Assembly: GCA_944739405.2 (NCBI GenBank) | Contig: OX123192.2 | Location: 48,474,486 to 48,538,485, forward strand | Source: Euclidia mi | Lineage: Eukaryota; Arthropoda; Insecta; Lepidoptera; Erebidae | Length of the DNA stretch: 64,000 nt | Direction: 5' to 3' | In this document: positions 34,355-45,061 of the stretch, in pieces | Numbering within the stretch: position 1 is the stretch's first letter | Layout of the letters: each line of letters starts with the position of its first letter | Notes under the pieces: model-generated | Database searches by the model: none | Told to the model about the DNA's origin: nothing | Seen by the model: the letters and a program-made list of their open reading frames with translations, nothing else | Program-made: the position numbers and the translations under genes

Positions 34355-34790
34355 AGTTCGCTAGTTGTAAGTTTCTTGGTATAACTATCGACAGTAAACT
34401 CACTTGGAAACTCTATGTAGAAGATATATGTAATATAATATGCATAAGTAAATCCGCATGTGTACTTTTTCAACATTCAAAAAAAGTTAATGTTGAAACC
34501 CTGACAGCATAATATATCATGGCTTAGCAGGTTCAATTCTTCGATATCGTATTATTTTTTGGGGACAATCAACTGATAGAAAGATTGTATTCAAGACGCA
34601 ATGGCGTTGCATTAGGTCTATGTGCAGTCTACAAACCACAGAAAGTTGTATGCCTTACTTCAAATCATTAAAACTGTTAACATTTCAGGCACTACATATA
34701 TTAGAATCTGCAGTCAGTTGCAGAAAGCTTCAAATTAATGCTTTATTACTTAAAAAGAGATTAAGGCTAATGTGTGTCATAATTTAATGA
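34355..34790 (+). pseudogene. Decayed LINE reverse-transcriptase C-terminal half
   Basis: The plus strand reads CKFLGITIDSKLTWKLYVED, then SKSACVLFQ, and after frame changes YHGLAGSILRYRIIFWG and KTQWRCIRSMC. FLGI..D..L.W and the downstream YHG...YRI.FWG pattern are typical of Jockey-like LINE RT thumbs. Several stops and shifts are present; no catalytic core. Confidence 0.75.
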
Positions 34791-36610
34791 CGTTGCACAA
34801 ACAAATTTTACGCTTGGTTAAACATCATTTAACTAATGCCGACTAGTGAAAGAAAAGAGTGAACATTTCCGTTTAGTTATATGCACAATAATCTTTGAAA
34901 TGTACTATGAGTCAACATTTCAATAAACTAAACGTAATGATTACATTTATCAAGTAGGTATAATTCAAAATATACATATATAGTAAATCTGTGGTCAAGA
35001 CTATCAAAACGTCTGTCAAAAATTGACATGTTTATGTTTTTGTTGTATTGAATCATAATTACAATTTTAATTAAAATTGTTACGTTTTGAGCTGAAAAGT
35101 TGAAACAATTCATACAAAGAGGGTGCCTGGCGCTAATTATAATGATTGACCATATAATGCAGTTAATACCATTCATGAATGAAGATTTTCTATAACTTGA
35201 CTACATACGCCATCGCTACTATTGTATTTGTATTAATATAAAATCAAATATGAAAATGCCCAGTTATTTTATTTATGTGGAAGTCACAAAATGAGAGAAG
35301 AGAGAAGGAAATAAGCTGTTACACTATTCAAGACATATTGGTTAAATTGCATACGATAAAGAAATATTTTTATATCTTTTGTTTGTAATGTGTTTTGTTG
35401 TCATAATTCAATCAGATACAATAAAGACAATTATTTTTACACTAATGGTGAAGTATCTTTTCTTGCATTGGTATAGCTTGCATGAGGACCTCCTCTGCTA
35501 ATAATAATGTTAACATGAGTAGGCACAATCCAAAGCGCCTACGACACGTGGAAATCCCTCAATTTCATAGAAGCTAGCTGCAACTCGACGTAGATCTTAA
35601 ATGTAGAAGTAGAACTTTTCTGTTTGGCAATTTAATAAATTTTGAGCTTAATTTTGCAAGGGTTTGAGCACTCATTACACTAATCTATACACTGGATTTG
35701 TGTTTATTTGATAATCACCCAAGACCTATTCAGTTGATAAGCTCCAGTGGCAAAAACCCTCAAACAAATTAAAAACTGTTTCAGACCATCAACATATTTA
35801 TTTCTTTGCGACATGGGTTCTTTATCTACAATGTTCCGTATTTGGTCATCTTCTTCTATGGATATTCTGTGTGTAATACGTGATTCTCTGCCGTCGTGCC
35901 TTGAAAATAAATTCGCCTTGCCGTAATTTGACCGCGAGAAAAATCTTCTTCGGGATCAGACAAAGATGAAAGACTAGTTAAGATATAACTTTGGTATTCA
36001 TTGTAAACCACTTCAATACCGTAAAACACTACAATGCATTGAAATATATTATTTAATAGAGCTATATTTAACAACAAACACTTCAATGTACAATAAGATA
36101 TTATGGTACAGAGATAAATTCAACAACAATAGAGCTTTAATACCTCACTGAGCTCCAATTAGATTTTAAAATTCACATCTGTCATATTTAAAATTCTCAC
36201 GTGTCAATTCACGCTAATGGCTATTTGTGCAACGTAAAATGCGTTTTAATGTACTTTGACGGCTTTGACTCTTCTTAAATTAAATTTAATAAAGGATTAA
36301 ATTTTACAAGAATATGGCTTTGTGCAACGCCTTAATAAAAGATTAGGGTTTAATCTCGTTTTAAAAATTTAAATATCGTTTCTGCAACCGGCTGAAGAGT
36401 TATAATTTTATTTTGCATTTAAAATTTTACCATCTGTATTTTTTATTTCTTGTATATTATAATGTTTTGTTTATTAGAGTATACAATAAAATTTGTTCAT
36501 GTAATTTGTTTTTTTAGCATATTCATTCTGCACGTTATAATAATTGTATGTCTTAAGACAAAACATGGCATCCTAGTGTATGTGTAAAGACCTATTGTAT
36601 ACTTACCTAT
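34791..36610. other. AT-rich non-coding sequence
   Basis: No gene or bounded element was recognised over about 1.8 kb. Confidence 0.45.
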
Positions 36611-37640
36611 CTACATACATACATACATAGACTCACGCCTGTTTCCCGGAGGGGTAGGCAGAGACTACGGAGCGCCATTTGCAACGATCTTGACATATCT
36701 CTCTTGCTTCATTCACTCCCATCAGATTCCTCATGCATGCTCTTCTGTTCAGGATGCTTCTAACCTGTCCTGTTTTTAGGATGTCTTCAATCTGGTCAGA
36801 GAACGTCCGCCTAGGTCTTCCCCTTCGTCCTGTCCCTTCCACACTTGCCTTATATATCTGCTTGGTCAGTCTTTCGTCATCCATTCTCTCCACGTGTCCA
36901 AACCATCTTAGCATATCTTTCTCGATGCTTGTCACTAAATCTTCTTTTACCCCACAACACTCTCTTATCACACAATTCTTTACTTTGTCAGTCAAAGAAA
37001 CACCACACATACTTCGCAGTGCTCTCATTTCTACAGCATTTATTCTACTTTCATGGCTCTTCTGCCATACCCAACTATCACTACCATACATAAGAGTAGG
37101 TACTAACACCCCTCTATGGACAGCCAAACGTGCCTTTTTGGACAAGTTTTGGCTATTCATAAACGCCTTCAGAGCTCCATTCACTCTATTACCTGCATTA
37201 ACTCTTCTTTCAATATCTTCTACATTCTTACCATCTCTTGTAAACAGCGTACCTAAATATACAAACTCATTCACTTGCTCCACTCGCTGTCCATCGATCA
37301 CAACATTACAAGCCGTAACGCATTCCTCCTTTTCAAAAACCATAACTTTCGTTTTACTTACATTTACTTTCATTCCTTTCCTCTCTAACGCACCATGCAT
37401 GATTGTTACCATCTCCTGCAACTCCTCCGCTGAAGACGCAAGTATAACCTGATCATCAGCATAAAGGAGGCATTTGACAAGTAACTCATTCATCCTTAAT
37501 CCACAGTCACTATTTTTCAAATCTCGCAAACAACTGTCCATGAAGAGGTTGAATAGCCACGGCGACGCTACACATCCCTGTCTAACACCTGTGTAACCTA
37601 TCTTTGACAAATAAACCATTTGGTTTTGATTTAAAAAAAA
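36611..37640 (-). mobile_element. 5-prime-truncated RTE-like LINE
   Basis: A minus-strand element with a TATG tail (CATA repeats at 36611-36629 on the plus strand), truncated just before RT motif B. Its upstream end lies next to the TIR element starting at 37654. Its last codons, stop and tail (plus strand 'catagactcacgcctgtttc') are the same sequence as the 3-prime tails of SINE families 1 and 3. Confidence 0.85.
36633..37610 (-). CDS. LINE (RTE-like) reverse transcriptase, C-terminal part
   Basis: Open for about 325 LINE-derived codons. GVRQGCVASPWLFNLFMD is RT motif B, CLLYADDQVILASS is the intact catalytic motif C, followed by FVYLGTLFTRDGK and ERRVNAGNRVNGALKAF. The C-terminal region includes MLRWFGHVERMDDERL, GRRGRPRRTF and the end VVSAYPSGKQA. 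The open frame continues to an ATG near 37739, but those first residues come from flanking sequence and the neighbouring TIR element. Motif A and everything N-terminal are missing, so the copy is dead although its frame is unbroken. Confidence 0.87.
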   Translation of the reverse strand: MSKIGYTGVRQGCVASPWLFNLFMDSCLRDLKNSDCGLRMNELLVKCLLYADDQVILASSAEELQEMVTIMHGALERKGMKVNVSKTKVMVFEKEECVTACNVVIDGQRVEQVNEFVYLGTLFTRDGKNVEDIERRVNAGNRVNGALKAFMNSQNLSKKARLAVHRGVLVPTLMYGSDSWVWQKSHESRINAVEMRALRSMCGVSLTDKVKNCVIRECCGVKEDLVTSIEKDMLRWFGHVERMDDERLTKQIYKASVEGTGRRGRPRRTFSDQIEDILKTGQVRSILNRRACMRNLMGVNEAREICQDRCKWRSVVSAYPSGKQA

Positions 37641-37755
37641 ACATTGTCTTTTAGGGCCGGAACATATCTGACGGAAGATCCGTCGCATTTTATCGGTCGC
37701 GTAACGCCAATACATACAAATGTATAGAAAAACGTTCAACCATTCACACCTGACC

Positions 37756-37794
37756 GATAATCCGTTAGTACGTCGAGCGTACTAACGGATTATC
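37756..37794. repeat. Perfect 17-bp inverted repeat, 5-nt spacer
   Basis: Arms 37756-37772 and 37778-37794; spacer tcgag. It lies about 100 bp inside the left end of the TIR element and shares its subterminal 'ccgt..cgtcga' vocabulary, so it may be part of the element's own architecture. Confidence 0.93.
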
Positions 37795-37925
37795 CGTCGA
37801 CGTCGCGCGCACCAAGCACCACGTGAATTTTGACCTTTGAGTAAGGAATATAAATGGAGAGGGCAAATAGTAGGTACATATAGAAAAATTACATTATTCA
37901 CACATATTATTATATTTTATATTTG

Positions 37926-37998
37926 TATAGACTCACGGCTGTATCCCCGGAGGGGTAGGCAGAGGTGTAATATTACACCCACATTTCGCCATGATTTT
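37926..37998 (-). mobile_element. SINE family 1 tail fragment
   Basis: 'actcacggctgtatccccgg' and 'cccacatttcgccatga' match the 3-prime part of the family, minus orientation, inside the TIR element. Confidence 0.75.
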
Positions 37999-38488
37999 TT
38001 TTATACACATATATACGAAATCGACATAAAGCCACCAAACATAGTGTTGTCTCGTTTTGTCTTAGGGATATCTCTGTCAGAAAAAAGAGAGCCATAGTTT
38101 ACTGAATAAATTAATCATGACGATATTTTATTAGAAATGTCATTCGTGCCACTATCGCCATATTTATCGCCAAGGTTTGTGGTACATCTGCTGTGAAATC
38201 GTTGCCTATCGAACATAATAATTTTGTTTTTGTGCATAAATATGTCTAAAAAACCAATATTGGCTCTCAGAGAATATTTTGTTACATGTTTCATACAAGG
38301 GTCGTCTTTCGCTTTGCCATTTTCGCCCACATTTGCATTATGGAATAAACTAATCTGGCAAAAGATTTAAACTAACAAAGGTAACTTACTACAAAAATGT
38401 ATTATTCTCCTCTAACCGGCTCCATATCGTTATCGATTACATTCTGGACAACAACCCAAATGGCAGCCATTTTATTTGCCCAACGTTT

Positions 38489-38538
38489 CGTAGGTGTGCA
38501 CGCTAATTTCGTAGGTGTGCACGCTAAATTCGTAGGTA
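38489..38538 (+). repeat. Short tandem repeat, about 22-bp unit, 2.3 copies
   Basis: The unit tttcgtaggtgtgcacgcta occurs twice with a partial third copy. Confidence 0.85.
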
Positions 38539-39247
38539 TTGGACATACAATATCCATGTCATTCCCAGATCGGTGATTTTAAGATCGTAGGATTCCAGGG
38601 CCGCCAGACCTTACTTATTTTTTCAGAAACGAAATGTGTTGAATAATGTAGTGTTAGTATGTGCTATGAGTGTACGCATATTTGCTAGCTCGGATCGAGG
38701 GCCAATTTTTGGGTATGAGGTGCTAAAGGTCCACGGGAACAATTTCCATACATGCCTATATAGAAAACATTTTGTGTCTTGCTCTGCAACTGTAGTCTGT
38801 AACCCCTTCTATATCATTTGTATAAGTTTTGTGAAAAACCGTAACCAAATCGTATTAGCGTCTTTTATTTTTGAACCTCCATACCTAAATAGGATATATA
38901 TTTAAATAACGCTTGTTGGCTACTATAAAAAATCTTCGAAGTCCGACATATTTTTAATAGTCAAACTTGAATTGCAATATAAATAACTTCAGGACTTCGG
39001 TGACTACATAACATCAGGGAACACGAAAAATGATTAGGTAAAAGAATATGACAGTAAAATATTGAGCTGCCCTGAGTACGGCCCTGCACGAACAAACTTA
39101 TATGTGTGCATAATAGCCACGCTTTCAGCGAATGTGTGCAGATACGCTCGACGCATTTTCCGTCAGATGTGTACCGATTCATTTGACGGAATAGACGCAC
39201 CGAAGATAAGTTCGACGCATCTTCGGTCAGATATGTTCCGCCCTTTA

Positions 39248-39924
39248 AACATAACCTTAGCAACTTTCCTCCTATATTTTAAAAGTGCGCAATGGAGAGC
39301 TCGAGAAAATAATTTTTTTAAAGACTTTTACCTCAAGACGCCAAGATGAGAGTAAATTTTTTATCATTATGGTGATCAGATTTTAGAAAGTTTGTCTGAA
39401 TTATATGTTGAAAACGCAATTTACTATTAAATTATTCTATATTAGATCGTGTGTTTCGGAAAATTGTATTTTCTCTGAGAGTTTAGTTCAAGAAATGTTG
39501 ATGTAATGTAGAAGATGTTATAACTTATTTTCAAGTTTTCTCGGTAACCTAACGAAGCAGATATTTATAAATATTGTGTTTTATAAATACACACTTAACG
39601 TTACAAGTCTGCATTTACTTCTAGAAAGGTACTTGAGAAGCCGTAATGAATGCATGAATTTGCACACTTTGTGTCCTCCACAAATGGTTGTTTCGTCGTG
39701 GTCGTTGTTCTTTGTGCCCATTGCTCGAATGTTGCAAATCATTGATTCTAAATTCATTTCTAGACCGGTATTGAATTTAAGAAATGACTATGCTTTTTAA
39801 AAATATGTTAAGAAATGAATATCCTTATCAAACTTTCGTGATAGGTTTTATTCATTTGGATGACGGTCATTTTATTACCACGTCCAACGTTAATAAAACT
39901 AAAGCGTTGAGGTAAATATCGTCT
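39248..39924. other. Non-coding sequence
   Basis: Nothing recognised. It does not continue the LINE at 36611. Confidence 0.4.
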
Positions 39925-40135
39925 GACCTTCGAAACCCAAAGGGGATAGCAATATTCCATAGTTGAGACCAGTGTCAATTTATTTGAGTAGGTACTGATT
40001 AACCGTAACGACTATCAAATATCCTCACGATGGAACCGACGGTTTAGCGCGCCAACGGAGGCACGGGGCAAGCGATACTTGATACTCACATAATTCCGAA
40101 AGGTCCGTGGTGCGCACCGTGGATTTCAACTCTCT
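39925..40135 (-). mobile_element. SINE family 2 copy
   Basis: Contains the reversed family body ('ggcacggggcaagcgatact', 'ggtgcgcaccgtggatt'). It is diverged and lacks a clear A box. Confidence 0.75.
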
Positions 40136-40799
40136 TTAAATCAAAATATCCTCAGCATAACAGTCGGTTGGTATCTGCACTTCGCTTACGCTGCCTTTAT
40201 TCCCAAGAAAAGTAACAAACAATTTTGAATTACCTTCTTCTTGAATACTAAGCTCCTTATAGTCTGTCTGAATACATTATCCCCACGAGAAATGTACGAT
40301 ACATATTCGACGCTCTAACCACAATCTCAATATACTAAAGGATTAAAAACATCCAATAACCAACTGCAATCAACATCGGACCCTTAATTTGAGAAAGTAC
40401 CCTCAAACACTTTCATATGGTAATGAATTAAAAGGCTGCGTCGCCAACAATTTGAATAGAAGAATGAATTCCGGAGGTATTTGAATTCCGTCAGAGGATT
40501 GATGTCCAGTGGTAATTCGAGATATTCTAAAGCGATAATATCTCTCACCAAACGATCTTGAATTTAATCAAGTAGTATTTCAATCGGCTTTTCCGTCCGA
40601 ATATCTTTGTTTAGCTAAGCGTGGAGACCTGTAATTGGCTATATGTGACATATTTTAGATACTTATTTAATTTCTATATGCTGTTGGTCTTCCTAAGATT
40701 AAATAAATAAATTAAGTCAGTGGTACTTAAGCAAGCGATATGGTTATATTATCAACGCAATGGAAACTCAATAAAAAGACTTGATCCTTTGTATTTTTT
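40136..40799. other. Non-coding sequence
   Basis: Nothing recognised. Confidence 0.4.
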
Positions 40800-40905
40800 G
40801 ATACACTCTGTGAGGCACGGGCCAAGTGATAAGTTATAAAATAATTCGCATATAACCTAATGGAAGGAAAGAGGAACCCACCGCGCACCCTCGGATTGAC
40901 CACCC
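40800..40905 (-). mobile_element. SINE family 2 fragment
   Basis: 'gaggcacgggccaagtgata' and 'cccaccgcgcacc' are family phrases; heavily degraded. Confidence 0.65.
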
Positions 40906-41019
40906 CAACCATTGCAATAGAAAAAGGTTGACAATTCCGAACTCCTCTAAAAGGATAAGGGATATAGGAATGGTAGGGGTTCCAGGAAGAAGAAGAAGAC
41001 TTGCAGTATCCCGCTGTAT

Positions 41020-41095
41020 GCGCCGACTATTCTTCGACACGTGTTTCGCCTCTGCACGAGGCATCCTCAGGAGCGATGGGCGACGACTGAGCGCT
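41020..41095 (-). ncRNA. Hammerhead-ribozyme-like motif of a Penelope-like element
   Basis: On the minus strand: the conserved box CTGAGGA (41064-41070), a helix II of GCCTC/GAGGC closing a 5-nt loop (41048-41062), GAAAC (41043-41047), and a loopless helix III ACAC/GUGU (41037-41044) ending in the cleavage triplet GTC (41036-41038). Helix I is weaker: two closing pairs, an internal loop, then CGCC/GGCG. Short loopless helix III hammerheads are known in the LTR-like repeats of Penelope-like elements, and this one sits just downstream of the PLE ORF as expected. Confidence 0.78.
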
Positions 41096-41916
41096 TTCCT
41101 ACCGTGTGTATGTCTTATAAACGATTGTACTTTCTAATTCCCTCCGTTGCTCGACTGATGTGAGGCATTATGACGGTATTCGAATATATTCAGCAATGGG
41201 GACCCTTTATAGTTGGTTTGATCGTTCAGTAATGTATGCTTGTCCCACTTTAAGATCTCTCATTGTTCCAATACGCACATTCTAATACCCTTTTAACAAG
41301 TGTGTATGACGTCAAATGAATGTCCGCTATTTAAAGTATGACCCGTTTGAAGTAGATGTTCGGCAAAATGAGACTTTTCCGTTGTTCCTCCTCAGTATAC
41401 GCGCCCTTCGGTCAGTTATACTTTCGAAATAGGTAAGACCAGCAGTTTTATTTATAGGTTCTTTTATGGAGGGATATAAAAGTGACTTGGCCATTCTAAG
41501 TTGTTTTCCTCGAATCATCTTGTCAATTAGGCGTTTACTATACCCGTTGGATTGAGCTATATGATAAATAATATTTAATTCTTTGTTATATGATTCTATA
41601 TTCAGTGGTACATTTAATAATCTATGAATCATACTGTGGAATGCTGCCATTTTGTGTTGTGATGATGACAGGATGATGCTGGTATTGTACTATCTGTATA
41701 AGTCGGTTTACGATAAATTTCAAATGAGTGTGAGGTACCCTCCCTTTTGATAGTCAAATCTAAGAAGTTTATTGAGCCGTCTTATTACATCTCCAATTCG
41801 AACCTAATTTTGGGGTATATACTATTAATTCTTGTTAGAAAATAGTGAAGCTGACGTTCGGTGCCCTTCTAAGCCAGCAAAATATCATCTACGAATCTAT
41901 AATAAAATAAGATGTG

Positions 41917-42519
41917 TTTTTTTTTTTTTTTTGGTGTCGGGTTGGAAAATCCTCATGGAGTCCCTCCGCCCCGGGGGAAGGACGAAGGGGACTGTCAGAC
42001 TCTTACTGACTAAAAACCAACCCGTGTTCCTCATGTACCCGTGTGTCGGAGGGTGGGGATTCACATAAGCATTGGTCGCTACCCCCCGACGGGTATTGGC
42101 CCGCCAGGTGGTCAGGCGGGCCCCGAACAAAACCCCCTTGGCGGCGGACGAAGGTGTTGGGCTCCGCCGCCAAAACTCTCAGCGGCCGCAGAGGATAGGG
42201 AGGACGGCAACGCAACACCGCATCTCCTCGTCCTCTGCGGCCCCACTGCGACGCAACGATGGTGCGCCCCCATTTGGTCGCGGGAGATAGGGCGCGCGGC
42301 AACGCAACACCGACACGCCTCTCCTCCCGCGACCGCACCCGACTGCGAGGGACAGACAGAACTGTCCCCCGCACCCGCACCGTTGGACGCATCCTGCGCA
42401 GGCCCCGTCAAGCCCACGCGGAGCGTCCCCTCCTGGATCCCTCTTCGTTTCACCGCGGGTAACCAATCCACGGTTACTGAGCCCCTCCACCACGACAAGG
42501 TGGAGATCCCACGGGGGGG
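41917..42519 (-). mobile_element. GC-rich structured retroposon, copy 1
   Basis: A poly-A element (poly-T at 41917-41932) inserted in the PLE reverse transcriptase between motifs B and C. It shares the whole length of 52913-53527: start 'gggatctccaccttgtcgtg', serial GC hairpins, end 'aggattttccaacccgacac' plus poly-A. The many overlapping open frames inside result from base composition and are not conserved in frame between copies. No clean target duplication here. Confidence 0.85.
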
Positions 42520-42873
42520 ATTCATAAAGATATCTGCTAACAACGGACTAAGCGGTGAACCCATGACCAACCCTACTTCTGTAAGTAGTACTCGTTGTTG
42601 AATTGAAAATAATTTTGTTTACTGCATAACTCGGTTAATTTCAAAATGTTCTGAATCTGTTCGGGGTGTATTCTATTTCTTTCCAGCAGATTTTTAATTA
42701 TAACTAAGCATTCTTTATACTGGACGTTTGTAAATAAGCTTTTTACATCCAAAGACACGAGTTTTGTGTTTCTTGGTAGACAGATGTGTTTTATTTTGCT
42801 AATCAAATCATAACTATTTTTCAGGCTGTATTTTGTGGTGAATGACGTCTTCTCTTTAATCAATCCGTTTAAA

Positions 42874-44941
42874 TCTATACTTATAATAAAACTGTAGAGA
42901 GGTCAATTCTGTACATTGAATATATATTCAAAATTAATATTGGAGGATGAATGGTGATCGATACTGATGCCAAAAATGTAATCAGTAAATTTTTTGTCCG
43001 TCTGTCTGTCTGTCTGTCCGTCTGTCTGTCTGTCTGTATGTGCACGCATAGGTCAAAAATCACTGAAGGGATTTTAACCAAACTTAGTACGATTGTAGTC
43101 CATACTCCTGGGCAGGTTAGAGGCTATATAACATAATGCTGAGACACGTAGGAGCTGAGCAGTGACGATAAATTTGAAGCAAGTCGGATGAAAATGCGGT
43201 TTCGAGCTCTTATCCTCCCATATGTTGATCATTCACCAAAAGTATGTATTACAAAGATGATGGTCTTCAAAAGATCTACAAAAAAGTCCCAATTAGTATA
43301 TATCTATCTTTTATAAATTAGCTACAATAACGGGTTTTATCGTTAGGCATTTCTTCAAAGTGTATTAAATACATCAATATATTGTATTTCACACATGTAG
43401 ATATATCTTTATCAAACTCCCATATATAAAAAGTACACTTTAATATGTATATTATATTAAAAAAATATAGAAATCGGTTTATAAACAAGATATAGATGAA
43501 ATAAAACTTCCAAATCTCGCCGCGCCAGTATGGGTACGGCTATACGGTTGATTTTTGTTTAACGCGCGAAACGGCCGTCTATACGTATATAATAAATCTG
43601 TAAGTGATCGATGTCCGTATATGGAAGATATTCAGAAGAAATCTATTTTAAGGGGTCTACATTAAAGAAGAGAAGCCAAAAATATAAGTATTAAAATTTT
43701 TATCTGTTTGTCTGTGCGTTTGTGCACGCTAATTTGAGAAACGGCTAATAGAATTGGAATGCGGTTTTCACTGATGTATTGTAGTAAGCTCCACTTAACA
43801 TTTAATGTTTGTTTTATACGAATCGGTTCATAGATAAAAAAGTTGTGTCAAATTAAACATTTGTTCGGTTAAAATGTATTCTATAAAAGTAACTCTTTAG
43901 TTGAATTGGTTGAAACTTAATATAATATGATCAGTCAAAAGTAAAATTACGAGGGTTGAAAGATTATAAATAGGATATTTTCGAACATGTACGATTGTAT
44001 GATTGATGATAACATGTATGATTAATTATATTAAATAGGGTTCAGCTTAGGCTGGACGTATTCGCACATGTATATGTAAACAGGTTGAAGAGTGGCGAGT
44101 CATTTTATTTTAATGGATGGGGATAAACACTGAGGTGGCATTGTCTGAAGCAAGTATAAGTAAAAGTCCTCATCGATTACGCCATGGGTTTGAGATGCTG
44201 CATAGTTATGTAAGATAAATTGGCCGAGGACATTTTTAGGTTCCCACAACAATCTAATAAACCATTGCTTGATAGTAGATATAGTTATATCTATCCTATT
44301 ACTCAATATGATCGACCACGAAGACCGATACGAACCATCAGTTGCTGGTGTAAAAATGATCTCTCTAGAGTTACTGAAGAACAGCGTTTAATATAATTAT
44401 GATCGTGTGTGTAGTAGCGTGGATAGTGATTTGAGAAAATTCCTATTTGTAAATGCTCCGGGTGGAACGGCAAGACTTTTCCTACCAAGGTGATTTCAGC
44501 AAAGGAACGAAGCTAAAGTAAGATTGTGAGAATACAAAATGACGAACCCATGGGCGGTATAACAGTACTTTTTCGTGGCGATTTTTGTTAGGCTCTGTCT
44601 GTTATACCACCATAGAATATGAGACAAGAGCTGATGAAATTATAGCCTGTCTAAAGAGTTCATAACTATGGGATTGTATTATCGCTATGCATTTTGATAT
44701 TAAATACGCGAGCATGATTATGATGCAAATAACATGCACAGGAATTCTCAGATCTTTTACTCGCGATTGGTAACTTCGCGATGTGGACTTGCACGAACAA
44801 GTGCAAGTCATTTGAGCTATTTGTAGGACATCTACACTATTCAATATAGGTATTATATGCAACTTAAAACATTTTGGGTATCAATTCTGTAGCCCAATGA
44901 AAAGACAAATTCCGCGCGAACGGAGTCGCGGGCACAGCTAG
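42874..44941 (+). mobile_element. Helitron, 2.07 kb, internally decayed
   Basis: Starts TCTATACTTATAATAAAACT after A42873 and ends CTAG at 44938-44941 before T44942. A GC hairpin (CCGCG...CGCGG, about 44912-44931) lies just upstream of CTAG. These are the three structural hallmarks of Helitrons. The 5-prime 100 bp match a common lepidopteran family. It contains a TCTG microsatellite (about 42990-43035) and a Rep/helicase remnant at 44401-44514; the rest is non-coding. It abuts the decayed PLE and probably inserted into or beside it. Confidence 0.87.
44401..44514 (+). pseudogene. Helitron helicase fragment with broken Walker A
   Basis: Frame 1 reads DRVCSSVDSDLRKFLFVNAP then GGT. One missing nucleotide shifts the frame, after which the next frame reads KTFPTKVISAKERS. 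Together these correspond to the N-terminal start of the Helitron PIF1-like helicase, whose ATP-binding loop is APGGTGKT. The lesion falls exactly at the Gly-Lys of that loop. Orientation matches the TC-to-CTAG direction. No Rep domain or later helicase motifs are detected. Confidence 0.75.
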
Positions 44942-45061
44942 TATTAAATAAACGTCTATTAGCACTAATTGATCCTAGGCTATCGCTAGTAGATTATTCG
45001 TAAAATTTTCTAATAGACAAGAATATGAAATGTTTACAATATACGAATATGCTATTAGCAT

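Larger units (their letters stand above)
37650..39247. mobile_element. Non-autonomous TIR element with TTTA target duplications (1.6 kb)
   Basis: The left end GGGCCGGAACATATCTGACG (37654) and the reverse complement of the right end (GGGCGGAACATATCTGACCG) match over about 26 bp with one indel. TTTA flanks both ends (37650-37653, 39244-39247). The subterminal phrase GACGGAAGAT or GACGGAAAAT followed by CGTCG recurs near both ends. Inside are a hairpin (37756-37794), a SINE scrap (37926-37998) and short tandem repeats. No transposase found. A 4-bp TTTA duplication does not settle the superfamily. Confidence 0.78.
40906..42873 (-). pseudogene. Decayed Penelope-like element (second family), interrupted by a retroposon
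   Basis: Minus-strand fragments in order: NSYDLISKIKHI and LVSLDVKSLFTNV (motif A, 42573-42863), a frameshift, MGSPLSPLLADIFM (motif B, to 42520), a 0.6-kb GC-rich insertion (41917-42519), then YRFVDDILLA (catalytic motif C, ending at a stop near 41870), INFLDLTIKREG, NGYSKRLIDKMI (41327-41650), and GIY-YIG-domain C-terminal phrases GHTLNSGHSFD, RMCVLEQ and LLNDQTNYKGSPLL (about 41190-41330). A hammerhead-like motif and a GAA-rich stretch follow. Stops and frameshifts are frequent. Codons expected between motifs B and C are missing at the insertion point, suggesting a small target deletion. Confidence 0.83.

Noticed and set aside
36733..37452. 239-codon plus-strand ORF
   Set aside because: Antisense shadow of the LINE reverse transcriptase at 36633-37610; no independent signals.
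42003..42601. Several 65-186 codon ORFs on both strands of the GC-rich retroposon (also in the copies at 46470-47149 and 52886-53559)
   Set aside because: High GC lowers stop frequency; frames are not conserved between the three copies and no protein motif is visible.
42990..43035. TCTG-repeat tract as a CRISPR-like or functional array
   Set aside because: Simple tetranucleotide microsatellite within a Helitron; eukaryotic context and no spacers.
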